DNA of 64,000 nucleotides from Limnobacter olei (GCF_029087225.1 NZ_JARFJD010000006.1:1-64000), one strand, 5' to 3'; counted from the stretch's first letter, positions 21,602 through 30,450 are shown. A program made the numbers and translations. The notes: a model not told the origin generated them from the letters alone.

Positions 21602-21856
21602 TTAAGCTGCTTGCTTGGCGTTGTATTCACCAACCAGGCGTTCTACTGTAGAAGAGCATTGTGCACCAACGCTTTTCCAGTAGGTCAGGCGATCCATGGC
21701 AATGCGCAGGCCTTCAGAGCCGGCAGGGGCTACCGGGTTGTAAAAACCAATGCGCTCGATGAAACGGCCATCGCGACGGTTGCGTGAATCAGCAGCCACC
21801 AGGCTATAAAATGGGCGCTTTTTAGAACCACCACGTGCGAGTCGAATGACGACCAT
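21602..21856 (-). CDS. rpsP: 30S ribosomal protein S16
   Basis: Small-subunit assembly protein. The 84-residue protein starts [17 protein letters not shown], the S16 signature, and continues with [21 protein letters not shown] ribosome-binding site lies just before ATG 21856, which fixes the start; the open frame upstream is leader. First gene of rpsP-rimM-trmD-rplS. Confidence 0.98.
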   Translation of the reverse strand: MVVIRLARGGSKKRPFYSLVAADSRNRRDGRFIERIGFYNPVAPAGSEGLRIAMDRLTYWKSVGAQCSSTVERLVGEYNAKQAA

Positions 21857-21921
21857 AATTTCCTCTATTAAATTAGTGCCTGCAGCACAAGCCTTGGCCA
21901 CTGCAAACGAATGAATCATTG

Positions 21922-21942
21922 GGATTTCGACACACGAAATCC
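21922..21942 (-). promoter_or_regulatory. Hairpin at the 5' end of the rpsP leader
   Basis: A perfect 8-bp inverted repeat (GGATTTCG / CGAAATCC, 5-nt loop) at about +5 to +25 of the transcript predicted from the promoter at 21954-21982. It may stabilise the mRNA 5' end or be a regulatory leader element; no known ribosomal-protein leader class was recognised. Confidence 0.4.
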
Positions 21943-21953
21943 GATAACCCGCT

Positions 21954-21982
21954 ATTATAGCCAGCGTAATCCAATCTAACAA
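21954..21982 (-). promoter_or_regulatory. Sigma70-type promoter of the rpsP operon
   Basis: On the minus strand TTGTTA, a spacer of exactly 17 nt, then consensus TATAAT. Transcription would start near 21947, giving a leader of about 90 nt before rpsP. This is the best-looking promoter in the window and fits a highly expressed ribosomal operon. Confidence 0.72.
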
Positions 21983-21997
21983 GCAGTGTTTTAAAAA

Positions 21998-22351
21998 ATG
22001 AATGCATCACCTCAAGAACCCTTCAAATCCAAGCTTTTGTTCTGCTGGCTTGCCTTGCTGACCGGCGCTATTGGCGGTCACTGGATCTACGCTGGCAAAA
22101 AACGTTTCTGGTTCTACATGCTGACCTTCCCCCTATCGGCTTTTGCCGGCTGGATAGACACCATGCGCTACGGTCTGATGAAGGACGAACAATTTAATAC
22201 CCTGCTAAACCCGGAATACCCCGCAGACACGCGGCAAACCACAGGCGCAGTGGTGGCCTCGGTGGCCCTGTCACTGGCTTTTGGAATGACCGCGCTAATG
22301 GCCACACTGGCCATGCTGTTTCAATGGTATTTCAGCGGCGTAGTCAGCTGA
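21998..22351 (+). CDS. TM2-domain-like small membrane protein
   Basis: A 117-residue protein with a short polar N-terminus, two hydrophobic segments at about 15-27 and 37-52, and a longer C-terminal hydrophobic stretch (about 80-112). The segment [23 protein letters not shown] resembles a TM2 domain, in which a short loop with Gly-His-x-x-Tyr joins two helices. No molecular function is known for such proteins. It lies between the rpsP promoter (divergent) and the 6S RNA gene. The ribosome-binding site is poor, so the start is less certain than the reading frame. Confidence 0.7.
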   Translation: MNASPQEPFKSKLLFCWLALLTGAIGGHWIYAGKKRFWFYMLTFPLSAFAGWIDTMRYGLMKDEQFNTLLNPEYPADTRQTTGAVVASVALSLAFGMTALMATLAMLFQWYFSGVVS

Positions 22352-22396
22352 ATTGCGAGTTGAGCACCTAAGTAAAGCCACCTGAACAAGCCACGC

Positions 22397-22424
22397 AAAA
22401 AAAAGCCCGCTAAAAAGCGGGCTT
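22397..22424 (-). terminator. Intrinsic terminator downstream of rfaD (minus strand)
   Basis: On the minus strand an 8-bp stem AAGCCCGC / GCGGGCTT with a 6-nt loop runs into a T8 tract. The T-run exists only in this direction. The nearest upstream minus-strand gene is rfaD, ending 185 nt away, so this is probably the end of the long gyrA-to-rfaD block. The 3' untranslated region would then lie antisense to the 6S RNA gene. Confidence 0.8.
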
Positions 22425-22427
22425 AAC

Positions 22428-22567
22428 AGGGCTTGAGGAGACAGAGACACTTGCTTGGTCGCAAGGCTCGCCCCTGAGGGGAGTATGCGATTCCACAAGC
22501 AGTTGGCCTACCCTTAAAACGTGGGGGAACCCCAACGGTTTACAGGCGACTCGGTTCAAGAGGCCGA
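22428..22567 (+). ncRNA. ssrS: 6S RNA
   Basis: 6S RNA mimics an open promoter, binds RNA polymerase holoenzyme and represses it in stationary phase. The call rests on short blocks that match the E. coli 6S RNA in order: CGCAAG at 22460-22465, CCCCTGAG at 22471-22478 (the product-RNA template region), CCACAAG at 22493-22499, CCTTAAAAC at 22512-22520 and GGTTTACAG at 22537-22545. The flanking ends can pair (CTTGA near 22432 with TCAAG near 22558), as expected for the closing stem. The strand is set by the CCTTAAAAC block. The ends are approximate, by 15 nt or more. The apical part between CCACAAG and CCTTAAAAC is very short compared with E. coli. Confidence 0.72.
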
Positions 22568-22608
22568 ATCAACCAACATTAATAAGTGTCAAAGTCACCA
22601 CTTTAGTT

Positions 22609-23619
22609 TCATGGTTTCAGGTATTTTTTAATCAACCTGCCCACATAGCGCGCCACACCTTGCTCCACGCTGTAAAAACTGCCGGTGTAACCCGCTGCGC
22701 GCAAGTTGCTCAAATCAGCTTGGGTATAGCTTTGGTACTTGCCTTTGAGCGCATCCGGAAACTCGATGTACTCAATAAAGCCACCCTTCACCGCCTCTTG
22801 TAAACTCAGGGCTGCACTGCCCTGACTTTCACGCAGCGTATTCAAGGTAGTCAGGGCCACATCGTTGAATGTTTGGGCACGCCCTGTACCCAGGTTATAC
22901 ACACCGGAAGGTGCCTTACTGGCCTGCTCGAAGAAATACATATTCACCTTGACCACGTCTTCAATCGAGACAAAATCTCGCTGCTGGCAGCCAGCCTCAT
23001 AACCACCGTATGGGCCGAATAACTTCACTGAACCTCCCTCCCGAAACTGGTTAAAGTTGTGAAACGCCACTGAAGCCATACGCCCTTTGTGTTGCTCGCG
23101 ATCGCCATACACATTGAAGTATCGAAAGCCGAATACAGGTGCCTTCAGACCCTGCTTCATTCGGCTGCGCAACACCTGGTCGAACAAAAACTTGGAATAG
23201 CCATACACGTTCAGCGGTTTTTCAACCTCACGGTTCTCGACGAATTCCGTGCTGCCACCGTAAACCGCCGCCGATGACGCATAGAGAAATGGAGTACCCG
23301 TACGCTGCGCCCACTCAAACAAGGTTTGGGTGTATCGAAAATTGTTGGCCATCATGTAGTTGCCGTTGTGCTCCATGGTGTCGGAGCAGGCACCTTCATG
23401 AAAGATCGCATCGAACTTGCCAAACTCGCCACGCTCAATGCGCGCGAGAAAATCGGCTTTGTCCAGGTAATCAGAAATTTCACAATCCACCAGGTTCAAA
23501 AACTTGTCACCTTTGGTCAAGTTGTCTACAGCCAGCACATCGGTAATACCGCGCTCGTTCAGCGCCTTCACCAAATTGCTGCCGATTAAACCAGCAGCAC
23601 CGGTCACAATCACTTTCAT
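22609..23619 (-). CDS. rfaD: ADP-L-glycero-D-manno-heptose 6-epimerase (HldD)
   Basis: Last step in making ADP-L-glycero-D-manno-heptose, the donor for the LPS inner core. The 336-residue short-chain dehydrogenase/epimerase has the NAD(P) motif [10 protein letters not shown] at the N-terminus and the catalytic tyrosine-lysine pair in [13 protein letters not shown] 23619 is preceded by AAAGGA at proper spacing; a TTG two codons upstream is less likely. It follows the kinase gene by 11 nt and is the last gene of the block that starts at gyrA. Confidence 0.96.
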   Translation of the reverse strand: MKVIVTGAAGLIGSNLVKALNERGITDVLAVDNLTKGDKFLNLVDCEISDYLDKADFLARIERGEFGKFDAIFHEGACSDTMEHNGNYMMANNFRYTQTLFEWAQRTGTPFLYASSAAVYGGSTEFVENREVEKPLNVYGYSKFLFDQVLRSRMKQGLKAPVFGFRYFNVYGDREQHKGRMASVAFHNFNQFREGGSVKLFGPYGGYEAGCQQRDFVSIEDVVKVNMYFFEQASKAPSGVYNLGTGRAQTFNDVALTTLNTLRESQGSAALSLQEAVKGGFIEYIEFPDALKGKYQSYTQADLSNLRAAGYTGSFYSVEQGVARYVGRLIKKYLKP

Positions 23620-23630
23620 CGTCAAATCCT

Positions 23631-24554
23631 TTAATTTAGCTCTTCTGGCAATATCACCGCAGTGCCCAATTTACCAACGACCACACCACCGGCCTTGTTG
23701 GCCAAGGCCACGCTGTCCGGCAAACTCATTCCTGAACCAACCGCACATGCCAGAGTGGCGATCACCGTGTCGCCAGCGCCCGACACATCAAACACTTCAC
23801 GGGCCTGCGCGGGCACATGAAAACTCCCGTCAGCTGTAAACAGCGTCATGCCTTCTTCGGAGCGAGTCAGCAACAAAGCACCCAAACTCAGGCGCTCACG
23901 CAGGGTTTGCGCTTTTTCAACCAACTGAGCCTCAGTTTTCCAGCTTCCCATCACCTGCTTGAATTCAGACCTGTTCGGCGTAAGAACCGAGGCACCAGCA
24001 TACTTGCCGTAATCATCCCCCTTGGGATCAACCAAGGTAGTTTTGCCCGCCTTTTTGCACAAGGCAATCATTTCGGCCACATGCTCCAGGCTGCCCTTGC
24101 CGTAGTCAGAAAACAGCACCACATCGTGATTGGCGTATTCCTGCTCAAACAACTCCATTTTGGTGGTCAGTTGCTCCGGCGAAGGCCGCTCTTCAAAATC
24201 GATTCGCACCAGCTGTTGCTGCCGGGCAATGACGCGTAACTTCACCGTGGTGGGGAAATTCGGATCTTTCAGCAAACGGGAACGTACACCACTTTTCTGG
24301 AGCAGGGCCTCCACCGTGTGGCCTGGTTCGTCGTTGCCCACCACGCCCATCAGGCAAAGCTGCGCACCTAGAGAACTGGCGTTGATTGCCACATTGGCTG
24401 CACCACCCAAGCGTTCATCTTTGGTACCCACCAGCACCACAGGCACGGGAGCCTCTGGGGAGATACGCTCCACATCCCCAAACCAGTAGCGGTCCAGCAT
24501 AACATCGCCGACCACTAGAATTTTTGCGTCTTTGAATAGGGACCTGTCGACCAT
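23631..24554 (-). CDS. rfaE1: D-glycero-beta-D-manno-heptose-7-phosphate kinase (HldA)
   Basis: Phosphorylates heptose 7-phosphate at C1 in ADP-heptose synthesis. The 307-residue PfkB/ribokinase-fold protein begins [27 protein letters not shown], typical of HldE/HldA, and has the DFSG-like catalytic end [10 protein letters not shown]. It contains only the kinase domain of E. coli HldE. The nucleotidyltransferase half (HldC, RfaE2) is not in this window and must be encoded elsewhere, as in other betaproteobacteria. 13 nt after lapB. Confidence 0.94.
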   Translation of the reverse strand: MVDRSLFKDAKILVVGDVMLDRYWFGDVERISPEAPVPVVLVGTKDERLGGAANVAINASSLGAQLCLMGVVGNDEPGHTVEALLQKSGVRSRLLKDPNFPTTVKLRVIARQQQLVRIDFEERPSPEQLTTKMELFEQEYANHDVVLFSDYGKGSLEHVAEMIALCKKAGKTTLVDPKGDDYGKYAGASVLTPNRSEFKQVMGSWKTEAQLVEKAQTLRERLSLGALLLTRSEEGMTLFTADGSFHVPAQAREVFDVSGAGDTVIATLACAVGSGMSLPDSVALANKAGGVVVGKLGTAVILPEELN

Positions 24555-24567
24555 TGTTCAGCCTGTT

Positions 24568-25788
24568 TTAATGGGTGTGAGCTGGGGTATGTGCTGCCTT
24601 CTTGGCAGACACAGGATAGAAATCAAGTTCTTCTGCACGACGCGGCACAATTGAATCCCAATTGGCACAGCCCGGGCATTGCCAGTAAAACTTCTTGGCC
24701 TGAAAGCCGCAAGACTGGCAGCGGTAGCGCTCAAGGCGCTGCGTATGTTTGGAAATCAACTCACGTGTCAGACGCAGGTCTTGCATGCGATCATCGTCCA
24801 GTTTGCCGCGCAACTGGTGCTCCAGCAACTTGTCCAGGCCCAGCAAGCTGGGGCGGGCACGAACCTGTTCACGCAACAATTCGAATGCCGCAAACGGCCC
24901 TTTGGTTTCCTCAACAGCCTGCGCCAATACAAGCAGCAAATCAATTGACGGGTACATGGTGCAATATTCCAGCAATGCTGCAATGCCCTCTTCTTCACGC
25001 TCAAGCTTCTTGAATGCAGCCCACATATTTGGCCCGACCAAGGGCAAATACCATGGGTTCTGCCGCTCGGCAGCGCGCCACTGACCAATGGCCTCCTCAA
25101 ACTGGTTTTGGGTGAAGTAGATATCACCCAGCAACAGGGAGGCTCGCACATTTTGTGCATCAGTCAGCAAAGCATTTTGCAACTCAGCCTTGGCTTTGGG
25201 TAAATCTCCCGCATCGATAAACTGAGCTGCCAATTCGCAATAAAAATGCGCAATATCGCCAGCAGGCACGTCCGCGCCATATTCACGAAGCTTGTGGGCT
25301 TGCGCGATGGCTTTGTCCCAGGCTTTCTCGAGCTCGTACAACTCCAGCAATTGGCGCGAGGCCTCGGCTTTCATGTCCGAGCCCGACAAACTGTGGAAAG
25401 CCTGCTCGGCACGGTCCAGAATACCTGCCCGCAAGAAATCAACACCCAACTCATAGGTGGCTTTTTCCCGGTCTGCAGGGGTAATTTGTTCACGCGTAGT
25501 CAAAAACTGGTGCACCCGAATTGCCCGATCAATTTCGCCTTTCTTTCGAAACAGATTGGCCAGCGCAAAATGCAACTCAACGGTGTGCGTGTCGATTGCC
25601 GCCACTTCCAGAAAAGCGTCAATCGCCTTGTCAGGCTGCTCGCTGAGCAAGAAATTGACGCCTTTGAAATAAGAGGCAGGTAATTGGCCACGCACTGATG
25701 CATCAGAACGTTTTTCGAGTCGGGCAGCCATCCATCCCAAGCTGAATATTAGCGGGACGAGTACCAACCACCAGGTTTCAAATTCCAT
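24568..25788 (-). CDS. lapB: LPS assembly protein LapB (YciM)
   Basis: Inner-membrane-anchored scaffold that directs FtsH-mediated turnover of LpxC and so sets LPS output. The 406-residue protein has one N-terminal membrane helix (about 4-22), a chain of TPR repeats (about 35-350), and a C-terminal rubredoxin-like zinc ribbon with two Cys pairs (CQSCGF and CPGCANW), all hallmarks of LapB. It overlaps lapA by 11 nt and precedes the heptose genes, placing LPS control beside LPS core synthesis. Confidence 0.94.
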   Translation of the reverse strand: MEFETWWLVLVPLIFSLGWMAARLEKRSDASVRGQLPASYFKGVNFLLSEQPDKAIDAFLEVAAIDTHTVELHFALANLFRKKGEIDRAIRVHQFLTTREQITPADREKATYELGVDFLRAGILDRAEQAFHSLSGSDMKAEASRQLLELYELEKAWDKAIAQAHKLREYGADVPAGDIAHFYCELAAQFIDAGDLPKAKAELQNALLTDAQNVRASLLLGDIYFTQNQFEEAIGQWRAAERQNPWYLPLVGPNMWAAFKKLEREEEGIAALLEYCTMYPSIDLLLVLAQAVEETKGPFAAFELLREQVRARPSLLGLDKLLEHQLRGKLDDDRMQDLRLTRELISKHTQRLERYRCQSCGFQAKKFYWQCPGCANWDSIVPRRAEELDFYPVSAKKAAHTPAHTH

Positions 25789-26119
25789 GGCTTGGGCCTA
25801 TTGGCAAAGCCGGCATGGGTTCTTCGACAATAACCGGCGTATTGCCTTGTACTTTAAGTTGATTCAACTCGCGCTCAAGACGTTCAGCATTCTTTGTGGC
25901 CACAGAGGCTGCACGCTTGGCCTTCAACCAGGAGGGCAGCAAAGAGATCCATGCGAACACAGCGCCCAACAGCAAGGCAAGCAGCAAAGCCACTACCAGT
26001 TGAACCTGAATTTCTAACCCAGGCAACCATTTGACGGTCACTAAATCGGTGTTTCGAATGGAGAATGTGAGAACAACAAGGAAGAGTGCAAGTCGCACAA
26101 CCCAGGCAAGTATTTTCAA
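25778..26119 (-). CDS. lapA: LapA-family inner membrane protein
   Basis: Small partner of LapB in LPS assembly control. The 113-residue protein has two membrane helices (about 5-21 and 40-62), the family segment FSIRNTDLVTVKWLPG between them, then a short coiled-coil and a proline-rich tail. An AGGGGA ribosome-binding site precedes the ATG. It overlaps lapB by 11 nt, which suggests translational coupling. Confidence 0.88.
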   Translation of the reverse strand: MKILAWVVRLALFLVVLTFSIRNTDLVTVKWLPGLEIQVQLVVALLLALLLGAVFAWISLLPSWLKAKRAASVATKNAERLERELNQLKVQGNTPVIVEEPMPALPIGPSHGI

Positions 26120-26200
26120 GGTGGTCCCCTGTTTGTAGTTGGATCAACGCCGATTCATTCATCGGCGTGATGACTCAGGCTTCACCGAAGAACGATCGAA

Positions 26201-26497
26201 TTAACTCTCTTTCTTGGAGTATAAATCAACTCGCTCACGTAGCTCTTTGCCGGGCTTAAAGTGGGGCACACGCTTTTCAGGCACAACCACCTGTTCACCA
26301 GATTTTGGATTTCGACCCACGCGCTGAGGGCGACGGGTCAGTGAGAAACTGCCGAACCCACGAATCTCAATGCGCTGACCTTCGGCCAAAGCTTGAGTCA
26401 TGGAATCGAGAATGCTTTTGACAGCGAAATCGGTGTCGCGCACAGGCAACTTGGGGAATCGCTTGACCAGCTGATTGATGAGTTCTGATTTTGTCAT
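26201..26497 (-). CDS. ihfB: Integration host factor beta subunit
   Basis: DNA-bending nucleoid protein that works as a heterodimer with IHF alpha. The 98-residue protein has the DNABII signature [22 protein letters not shown] with the conserved proline in the beta arm (RNPKSG). It lies downstream of rpsA as in most proteobacteria, but a strong intrinsic terminator lies between the two, with the ATG only about 9 nt after the T-run. The ribosome-binding site is weak. Confidence 0.96.
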   Translation of the reverse strand: MTKSELINQLVKRFPKLPVRDTDFAVKSILDSMTQALAEGQRIEIRGFGSFSLTRRPQRVGRNPKSGEQVVVPEKRVPHFKPGKELRERVDLYSKKES

Positions 26498-26505
26498 TGT
26501 TCTTG

Positions 26506-26538
26506 AAATAAAAAGGCGCTTCCCGAATGGGAAGCGCC
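26506..26538 (-). terminator. Intrinsic terminator between rpsA and ihfB
   Basis: On the minus strand a perfect 10-bp stem GGCGCTTCCC / GGGAAGCGCC with a 4-nt loop is followed by TTTTTATTT. It lies between the rpsA stop (26554) and the ihfB start (26497). It should end most rpsA transcripts and give ihfB only read-through expression or require a separate promoter. Confidence 0.85.
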
Positions 26539-26553
26539 ACTTCTACAGACTGA

Positions 26554-28257
26554 TTACTGGTTGTTACCCAGTTTTGCTTTCAACAACGCGCCCAAGCTGG
26601 TTGTACCAGCAGAGCCTGCGCTTTCTTCAGCAATTTTCTTCATGGCTTCATCGGTGTCAACCTGGTCTTTGGCCTTGATGGACAAAGCGATTGAACGGGC
26701 CTTGCGGTCCACATTGATTACCATGGCTGTTACAGCATCGCCTTCCTTGTATGCATTGCGAGCGTCTTCAACACGATCGTTGGAGATTTCGGAAGCACGC
26801 AGGTAACCTTCAATGTCGTCGCCCAAATCAACAACAACACCTTTGGCATCCACGGATTTAACCGTACCGTTTACCATGCTGCCACGGTCATTGGACGATG
26901 CAAATACGGTAAAGGGATCGCCAGACAGCTGCTTGATACCCAAGCTGATGCGCTCGCGTTCCGTGTCGATGGCCAGCACCAAGGCTTCAACTTCGTCACC
27001 TTTCTTGAAACGACGCACGGCTTCTTCACCGGTTTCGTTCCATGACAGGTCGGACAGATGCACCAAACCATCGATGCCGCCAGGCAAGCCGATGAACACG
27101 CCAAAGTCAGTGATTGACTTGATCGCGCCAGACACTTTGTCGCCTTTCTTGAAGCTGGTAGAGAATTCTTCCCAAGGGTTGGCTGCACATTGCTTCATGC
27201 CCAGGCTGATACGACGGCGCTCTTCGTCGATTTCCAGAACCATGACTTCCACTTCATCGCCCAAAGTAACCACTTTCTTGGGGTCTACGTTCTTGTTGGT
27301 CCAGTCCATTTCAGAGACGTGTACCAAACCTTCGATGCCTTGCTCAACTTCAACAAATGCGCCGTAATCAGTGATGTTCGTAACCTTTCCGAACAAGCGT
27401 GTATCGGCTGGGTAGCGACGTGACAAACCGACCCATGGGTCTTCGCCAAGCTGCTTCACGCCCAAGGACACGCGGTTCTTTTCCTGGTCGAACTTCAATA
27501 CTTTTGCTTCGATTTCTTCGCCAACAGTCAACACTTCGGACGGGTGACGTACACGGCGCCATGCCAGGTCGGTGATGTGCAACAGGCCGTCGATACCGCC
27601 CAGGTCCACGAACGCGCCGTAGTCGGTGATGTTCTTGACGATGCCCTTGACCACAGAACCTTCCTGCAGGTTGGACAGGAGCTTTTCACGCTCTTCACCC
27701 ATGGTGGCTTCAACCACTGCACGGCGTGACAACACAACGTTGTTGCGCTTGCGATCGAGCTTGATCACCTTGAATTCGAGGGTCTTGCCTTCGAATGGTG
27801 TGGTGTCTTTTACGGGGCGCACATCTACCAGTGAACCTGGCAGGAAAGCACGAATGCTGTTGACCATCACGGTCAGGCCGCCCTTCACCTTGCCGGTGAT
27901 GGTACCTGTGACCAGCTCGCCTGATTCCAGGGCTTGTTCCAGGCTCAGCCATGCGGACAGACGCTTGGCCTTGTCGCGTGACAGCAGTGTTTCGCCGTAG
28001 CCGTTTTCCAGGGCTTCGATGGCCACGGAAATGAAGTCACCATCATTGACTTCGATGTTGCCGTGGTCGTCTTTGAATTCTTCGAGGGGGATGTAGCTTT
28101 CGGATTTCAGCCCGGCGTTCACAACAACGTAGTTGTAATCAACACGAACAACTTCGGCTGTGATCACTTCACCTGCACGCATTTCTTTGCGGTTCAGGCT
28201 TTCTTCAAACATAGCTGCAAAGCTATCTGGGGCTTGGGTAATTTCAGTTGTGGTCAT
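26554..28257 (-). CDS. rpsA: 30S ribosomal protein S1
   Basis: mRNA-binding ribosomal protein needed for translation initiation on structured or weakly-SD messages. The 567-residue protein contains six S1 (OB-fold) repeats; repeats 3-6 are clearest, each with a GAFVDLGG- or GVFIGLPGG-like strand followed by [10 protein letters not shown] or [11 protein letters not shown] chose ATG 28257 ([13 protein letters not shown]), close to the E. coli length of 557; an open upstream extension is leader. The start has no Shine-Dalgarno sequence (AAATCTCAAATTT precedes it), a known feature of rpsA that allows S1 autoregulation. Confidence 0.97.
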   Translation of the reverse strand: MTTTEITQAPDSFAAMFEESLNRKEMRAGEVITAEVVRVDYNYVVVNAGLKSESYIPLEEFKDDHGNIEVNDGDFISVAIEALENGYGETLLSRDKAKRLSAWLSLEQALESGELVTGTITGKVKGGLTVMVNSIRAFLPGSLVDVRPVKDTTPFEGKTLEFKVIKLDRKRNNVVLSRRAVVEATMGEEREKLLSNLQEGSVVKGIVKNITDYGAFVDLGGIDGLLHITDLAWRRVRHPSEVLTVGEEIEAKVLKFDQEKNRVSLGVKQLGEDPWVGLSRRYPADTRLFGKVTNITDYGAFVEVEQGIEGLVHVSEMDWTNKNVDPKKVVTLGDEVEVMVLEIDEERRRISLGMKQCAANPWEEFSTSFKKGDKVSGAIKSITDFGVFIGLPGGIDGLVHLSDLSWNETGEEAVRRFKKGDEVEALVLAIDTERERISLGIKQLSGDPFTVFASSNDRGSMVNGTVKSVDAKGVVVDLGDDIEGYLRASEISNDRVEDARNAYKEGDAVTAMVINVDRKARSIALSIKAKDQVDTDEAMKKIAEESAGSAGTTSLGALLKAKLGNNQ

Positions 28258-28393
28258 AAATTTGAGATTTAACACGCCACTGCGGGAAGCAAGGCGGAGT
28301 TCAAAAACGTGATTCTCGGGATTGAAAACCACGGCGTTCTCTTCTAAAAAACCATCGTCGAAGCTCGGCGAGGTTCATTAAATGAGGGATAGG

Positions 28394-28422
28394 AGTGTAC
28401 CAAGAAAGCCTTTGCTGATCAA
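28394..28422 (-). promoter_or_regulatory. Probable rpsA promoter at the end of cmk
   Basis: On the minus strand TTGATC, a 17-nt spacer, then TACACT. It begins 5 nt after the cmk stop codon region and would start transcription near 28387, giving a 5' leader of about 130 nt for rpsA. Separate high-level transcription of rpsA inside the larger gene row is expected. Confidence 0.55.
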
Positions 28423-28426
28423 GCGT

Positions 28427-29101
28427 TTAAATGCGTTCTTGCGCCCAATTCAAAATGGTTGAGACCACCTGATCAATCGGCATGTTGGAACAATCCAACA
28501 CCAAGGCATCCTCACAGGGCCTTAGAGGGGCCACAGCACGCTCTGAGTCTCGCTTGTCGCGAGCCATCAGATCGCTATAAATTGCCTGAAAGTCGGCCTT
28601 CTGACCCCGCCCTTCAATTTGCCTGACTCGACGTTCAGCCCGCACCTGTGCACTGGCTGTTAAAAACACCTTCAGGAAAGAGTCAGGGAAAACAACAGAC
28701 CCCATGTCGCGTCCATCGGCCACGAGGCCCGGGGCTTGGCGAAAATCACGTTGGCGCTGCAACAAACCGGCCCGAACCTCCGGCACCACCGCCAGGCGCG
28801 AGGCCATTACCCCGGCTTCTTCGGTGCGAATCGCATCGGAGACATTCATACCTTCGAGCAATACGCAGTCGCCGTGAAATTGCACTGGCAAATTGGCCGC
28901 CATCGAAATGATGCGTTGCAGATCGTCTGATAAATCAGGATCCAGGCCAGCCTGTGCCACAGCCACCGCCAACACCCGGTAAATTGCCCCACTATCCAGA
29001 TAATGGTAGCCAAGCCTTCCTGCCACCAAAGCTGCAACAGTCCCCTTGCCCGACGCTGTAGGACCGTCGATCGCGATTACCGGACAGTTGGGAATACTCA
29101 T
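28427..29101 (-). CDS. cmk: Cytidylate kinase
   Basis: Phosphorylates CMP and dCMP to the diphosphates. The 224-residue protein has the P-loop GPTASGKGT near residues 12-20, the DSGAIYR motif, and GRDMGSVVFP with the following RAERR lid region, all typical for bacterial Cmk. ATG 29101 lies 5 nt after the aroA stop codon with AGGG upstream; a GTG at 29119 would overlap aroA and is not needed. The aroA-cmk-rpsA order is conserved in proteobacteria. Confidence 0.96.
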   Translation of the reverse strand: MSIPNCPVIAIDGPTASGKGTVAALVAGRLGYHYLDSGAIYRVLAVAVAQAGLDPDLSDDLQRIISMAANLPVQFHGDCVLLEGMNVSDAIRTEEAGVMASRLAVVPEVRAGLLQRQRDFRQAPGLVADGRDMGSVVFPDSFLKVFLTASAQVRAERRVRQIEGRGQKADFQAIYSDLMARDKRDSERAVAPLRPCEDALVLDCSNMPIDQVVSTILNWAQERI

Positions 29102-29106
29102 AAGCC

Positions 29107-30450
29107 CTAACCCTTGCACACCGATTGAACCTGCATTCCCAGGGAATTGGCCAAAGCAACAAATCCGGGGAACGAGGTGTCAACTGTCTGCGCACCTTGT
29201 ATAACCATTGTGCCTCGGGCACGAATGGCCGCCACGCTGAATGACATTGCAATTCGGTGATCGCCCTGTGACTCAATGTTGGTGGCCTTGTAGCGCAAAC
29301 CGTCGACATGCCCCAAGCCCTGAATAATCATGCCGTCCTCAGTGGGCTCGGCATCAATGCCGCACTTTTGAAGGCCGTGTGCCATTACAGCGATGCGATC
29401 AGACTCCTTCACGCGCAACTCCTCAGCGCCGGTCAATACCGTTTGACCAATCGCATTGGCCGCGGCAACAAACAACACCGGAAATTCATCAATCGCCAAT
29501 GGCACCAGATGCTCCGGGATCTCAATTCCTTTCAAAGATGCGCTGCGAATACGCACATCGGCCACGGGCTCACCCCCTACTTCGGCATGATTGCTCAACT
29601 CAATGTCGGCACCCATCAGCTTCAAAATGTCGATGACGCCCGTGCGGGTTGGGTTCAAACCGACGTGCTTCAATGTAATGTCCGCTTTCGGTGCGATCGA
29701 GGCGGCCACCATGAAAAAGGCTGCGGACGAAATATCGGATGGCACATCGATTTTGGTGGCTTTCAGCGTTTGTCCACCCTTCACACTGGCACGGGAGCCT
29801 TCGGTGATCACTTCAACACCAAATCCACGCAACATTCGCTCGGTATGGTCTCGCGTTACAGCAGGCTCGGTCACTGTGGTGGTACCTTCCGCATACAAAC
29901 CTGCCAGAAGAACGCAAGACTTCACCTGTGCCGAAGCCATGGGCAATACATAATCAATGGCTTTCAAGGTGGTACGGCCATGAATATGCAGCGGAGGGCG
30001 CCCCCCTTCCTGTGCTTCAATTCTCGCACCCATCAACACCAAAGGATCAATGACCCGCTTCATTGGGCGCTTACCCAAGCTTGAATCACCGGTCAGCATG
30101 CAATCAAAATCCTGGCCAGCCAATAGTCCTGACATCAAGCGCATAGAGGTACCTGAGTTGCCACAGTCGAGTACTTGGCGCGGTGCCTTCAAGCCATGCA
30201 TGCCCACACCATGCACCTTCACCTTGCCTTTGTCCGGACCTTCAATGTTGACGCCCAAAGCACGAAAAGCGTTCATGGTCGCGAGTGCATCTTCGCCCTC
30301 TAGAAAACCTTCAACTTCGGTGGTGCCTTCAGCAATTGACCCCATCATGATTGAACGATGGGAAATTGATTTGTCGCCGGGCACACGGGCGGATCCCGAC
30401 ATGCTTTCGGTGCTGCTGGCGTGAAATTCGATCAAATTCAGATCTGACAT
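29107..30450 (-). CDS. aroA: 3-phosphoshikimate 1-carboxyvinyltransferase (EPSP synthase)
   Basis: Condenses shikimate-3-phosphate with phosphoenolpyruvate in the shikimate pathway. The 447-residue protein is a full two-domain EPSPS. It begins SGSARVPGDKSISHRS and has CGNSGTSMRL, SAQVKS, NPTRTGVI and RVKESDRI. GDKS, SAQVK and NPTR are motifs usually listed for class II EPSP synthases, while the Gly of CGNSGT is the residue found in class I; see findings. ATG 30450 (MSDLNLIEFHAS) is chosen; the upstream open frame has no family match. It lies 31 nt after tyrA. Confidence 0.96.
   Translation of the reverse strand: MSDLNLIEFHASSTESMSGSARVPGDKSISHRSIMMGSIAEGTTEVEGFLEGEDALATMNAFRALGVNIEGPDKGKVKVHGVGMHGLKAPRQVLDCGNSGTSMRLMSGLLAGQDFDCMLTGDSSLGKRPMKRVIDPLVLMGARIEAQEGGRPPLHIHGRTTLKAIDYVLPMASAQVKSCVLLAGLYAEGTTTVTEPAVTRDHTERMLRGFGVEVITEGSRASVKGGQTLKATKIDVPSDISSAAFFMVAASIAPKADITLKHVGLNPTRTGVIDILKLMGADIELSNHAEVGGEPVADVRIRSASLKGIEIPEHLVPLAIDEFPVLFVAAANAIGQTVLTGAEELRVKESDRIAVMAHGLQKCGIDAEPTEDGMIIQGLGHVDGLRYKATNIESQGDHRIAMSFSVAAIRARGTMVIQGAQTVDTSFPGFVALANSLGMQVQSVCKG

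Noticed and set aside
22397-22620. Minus-strand small RNA ending at the 22397-22424 terminator
   Set aside because: The hairpin-rich region resembles a structured RNA on both strands, but the block order and the CCTTAAAAC element match 6S RNA on the plus strand. The terminator is better explained as the end of the rfaD transcript.
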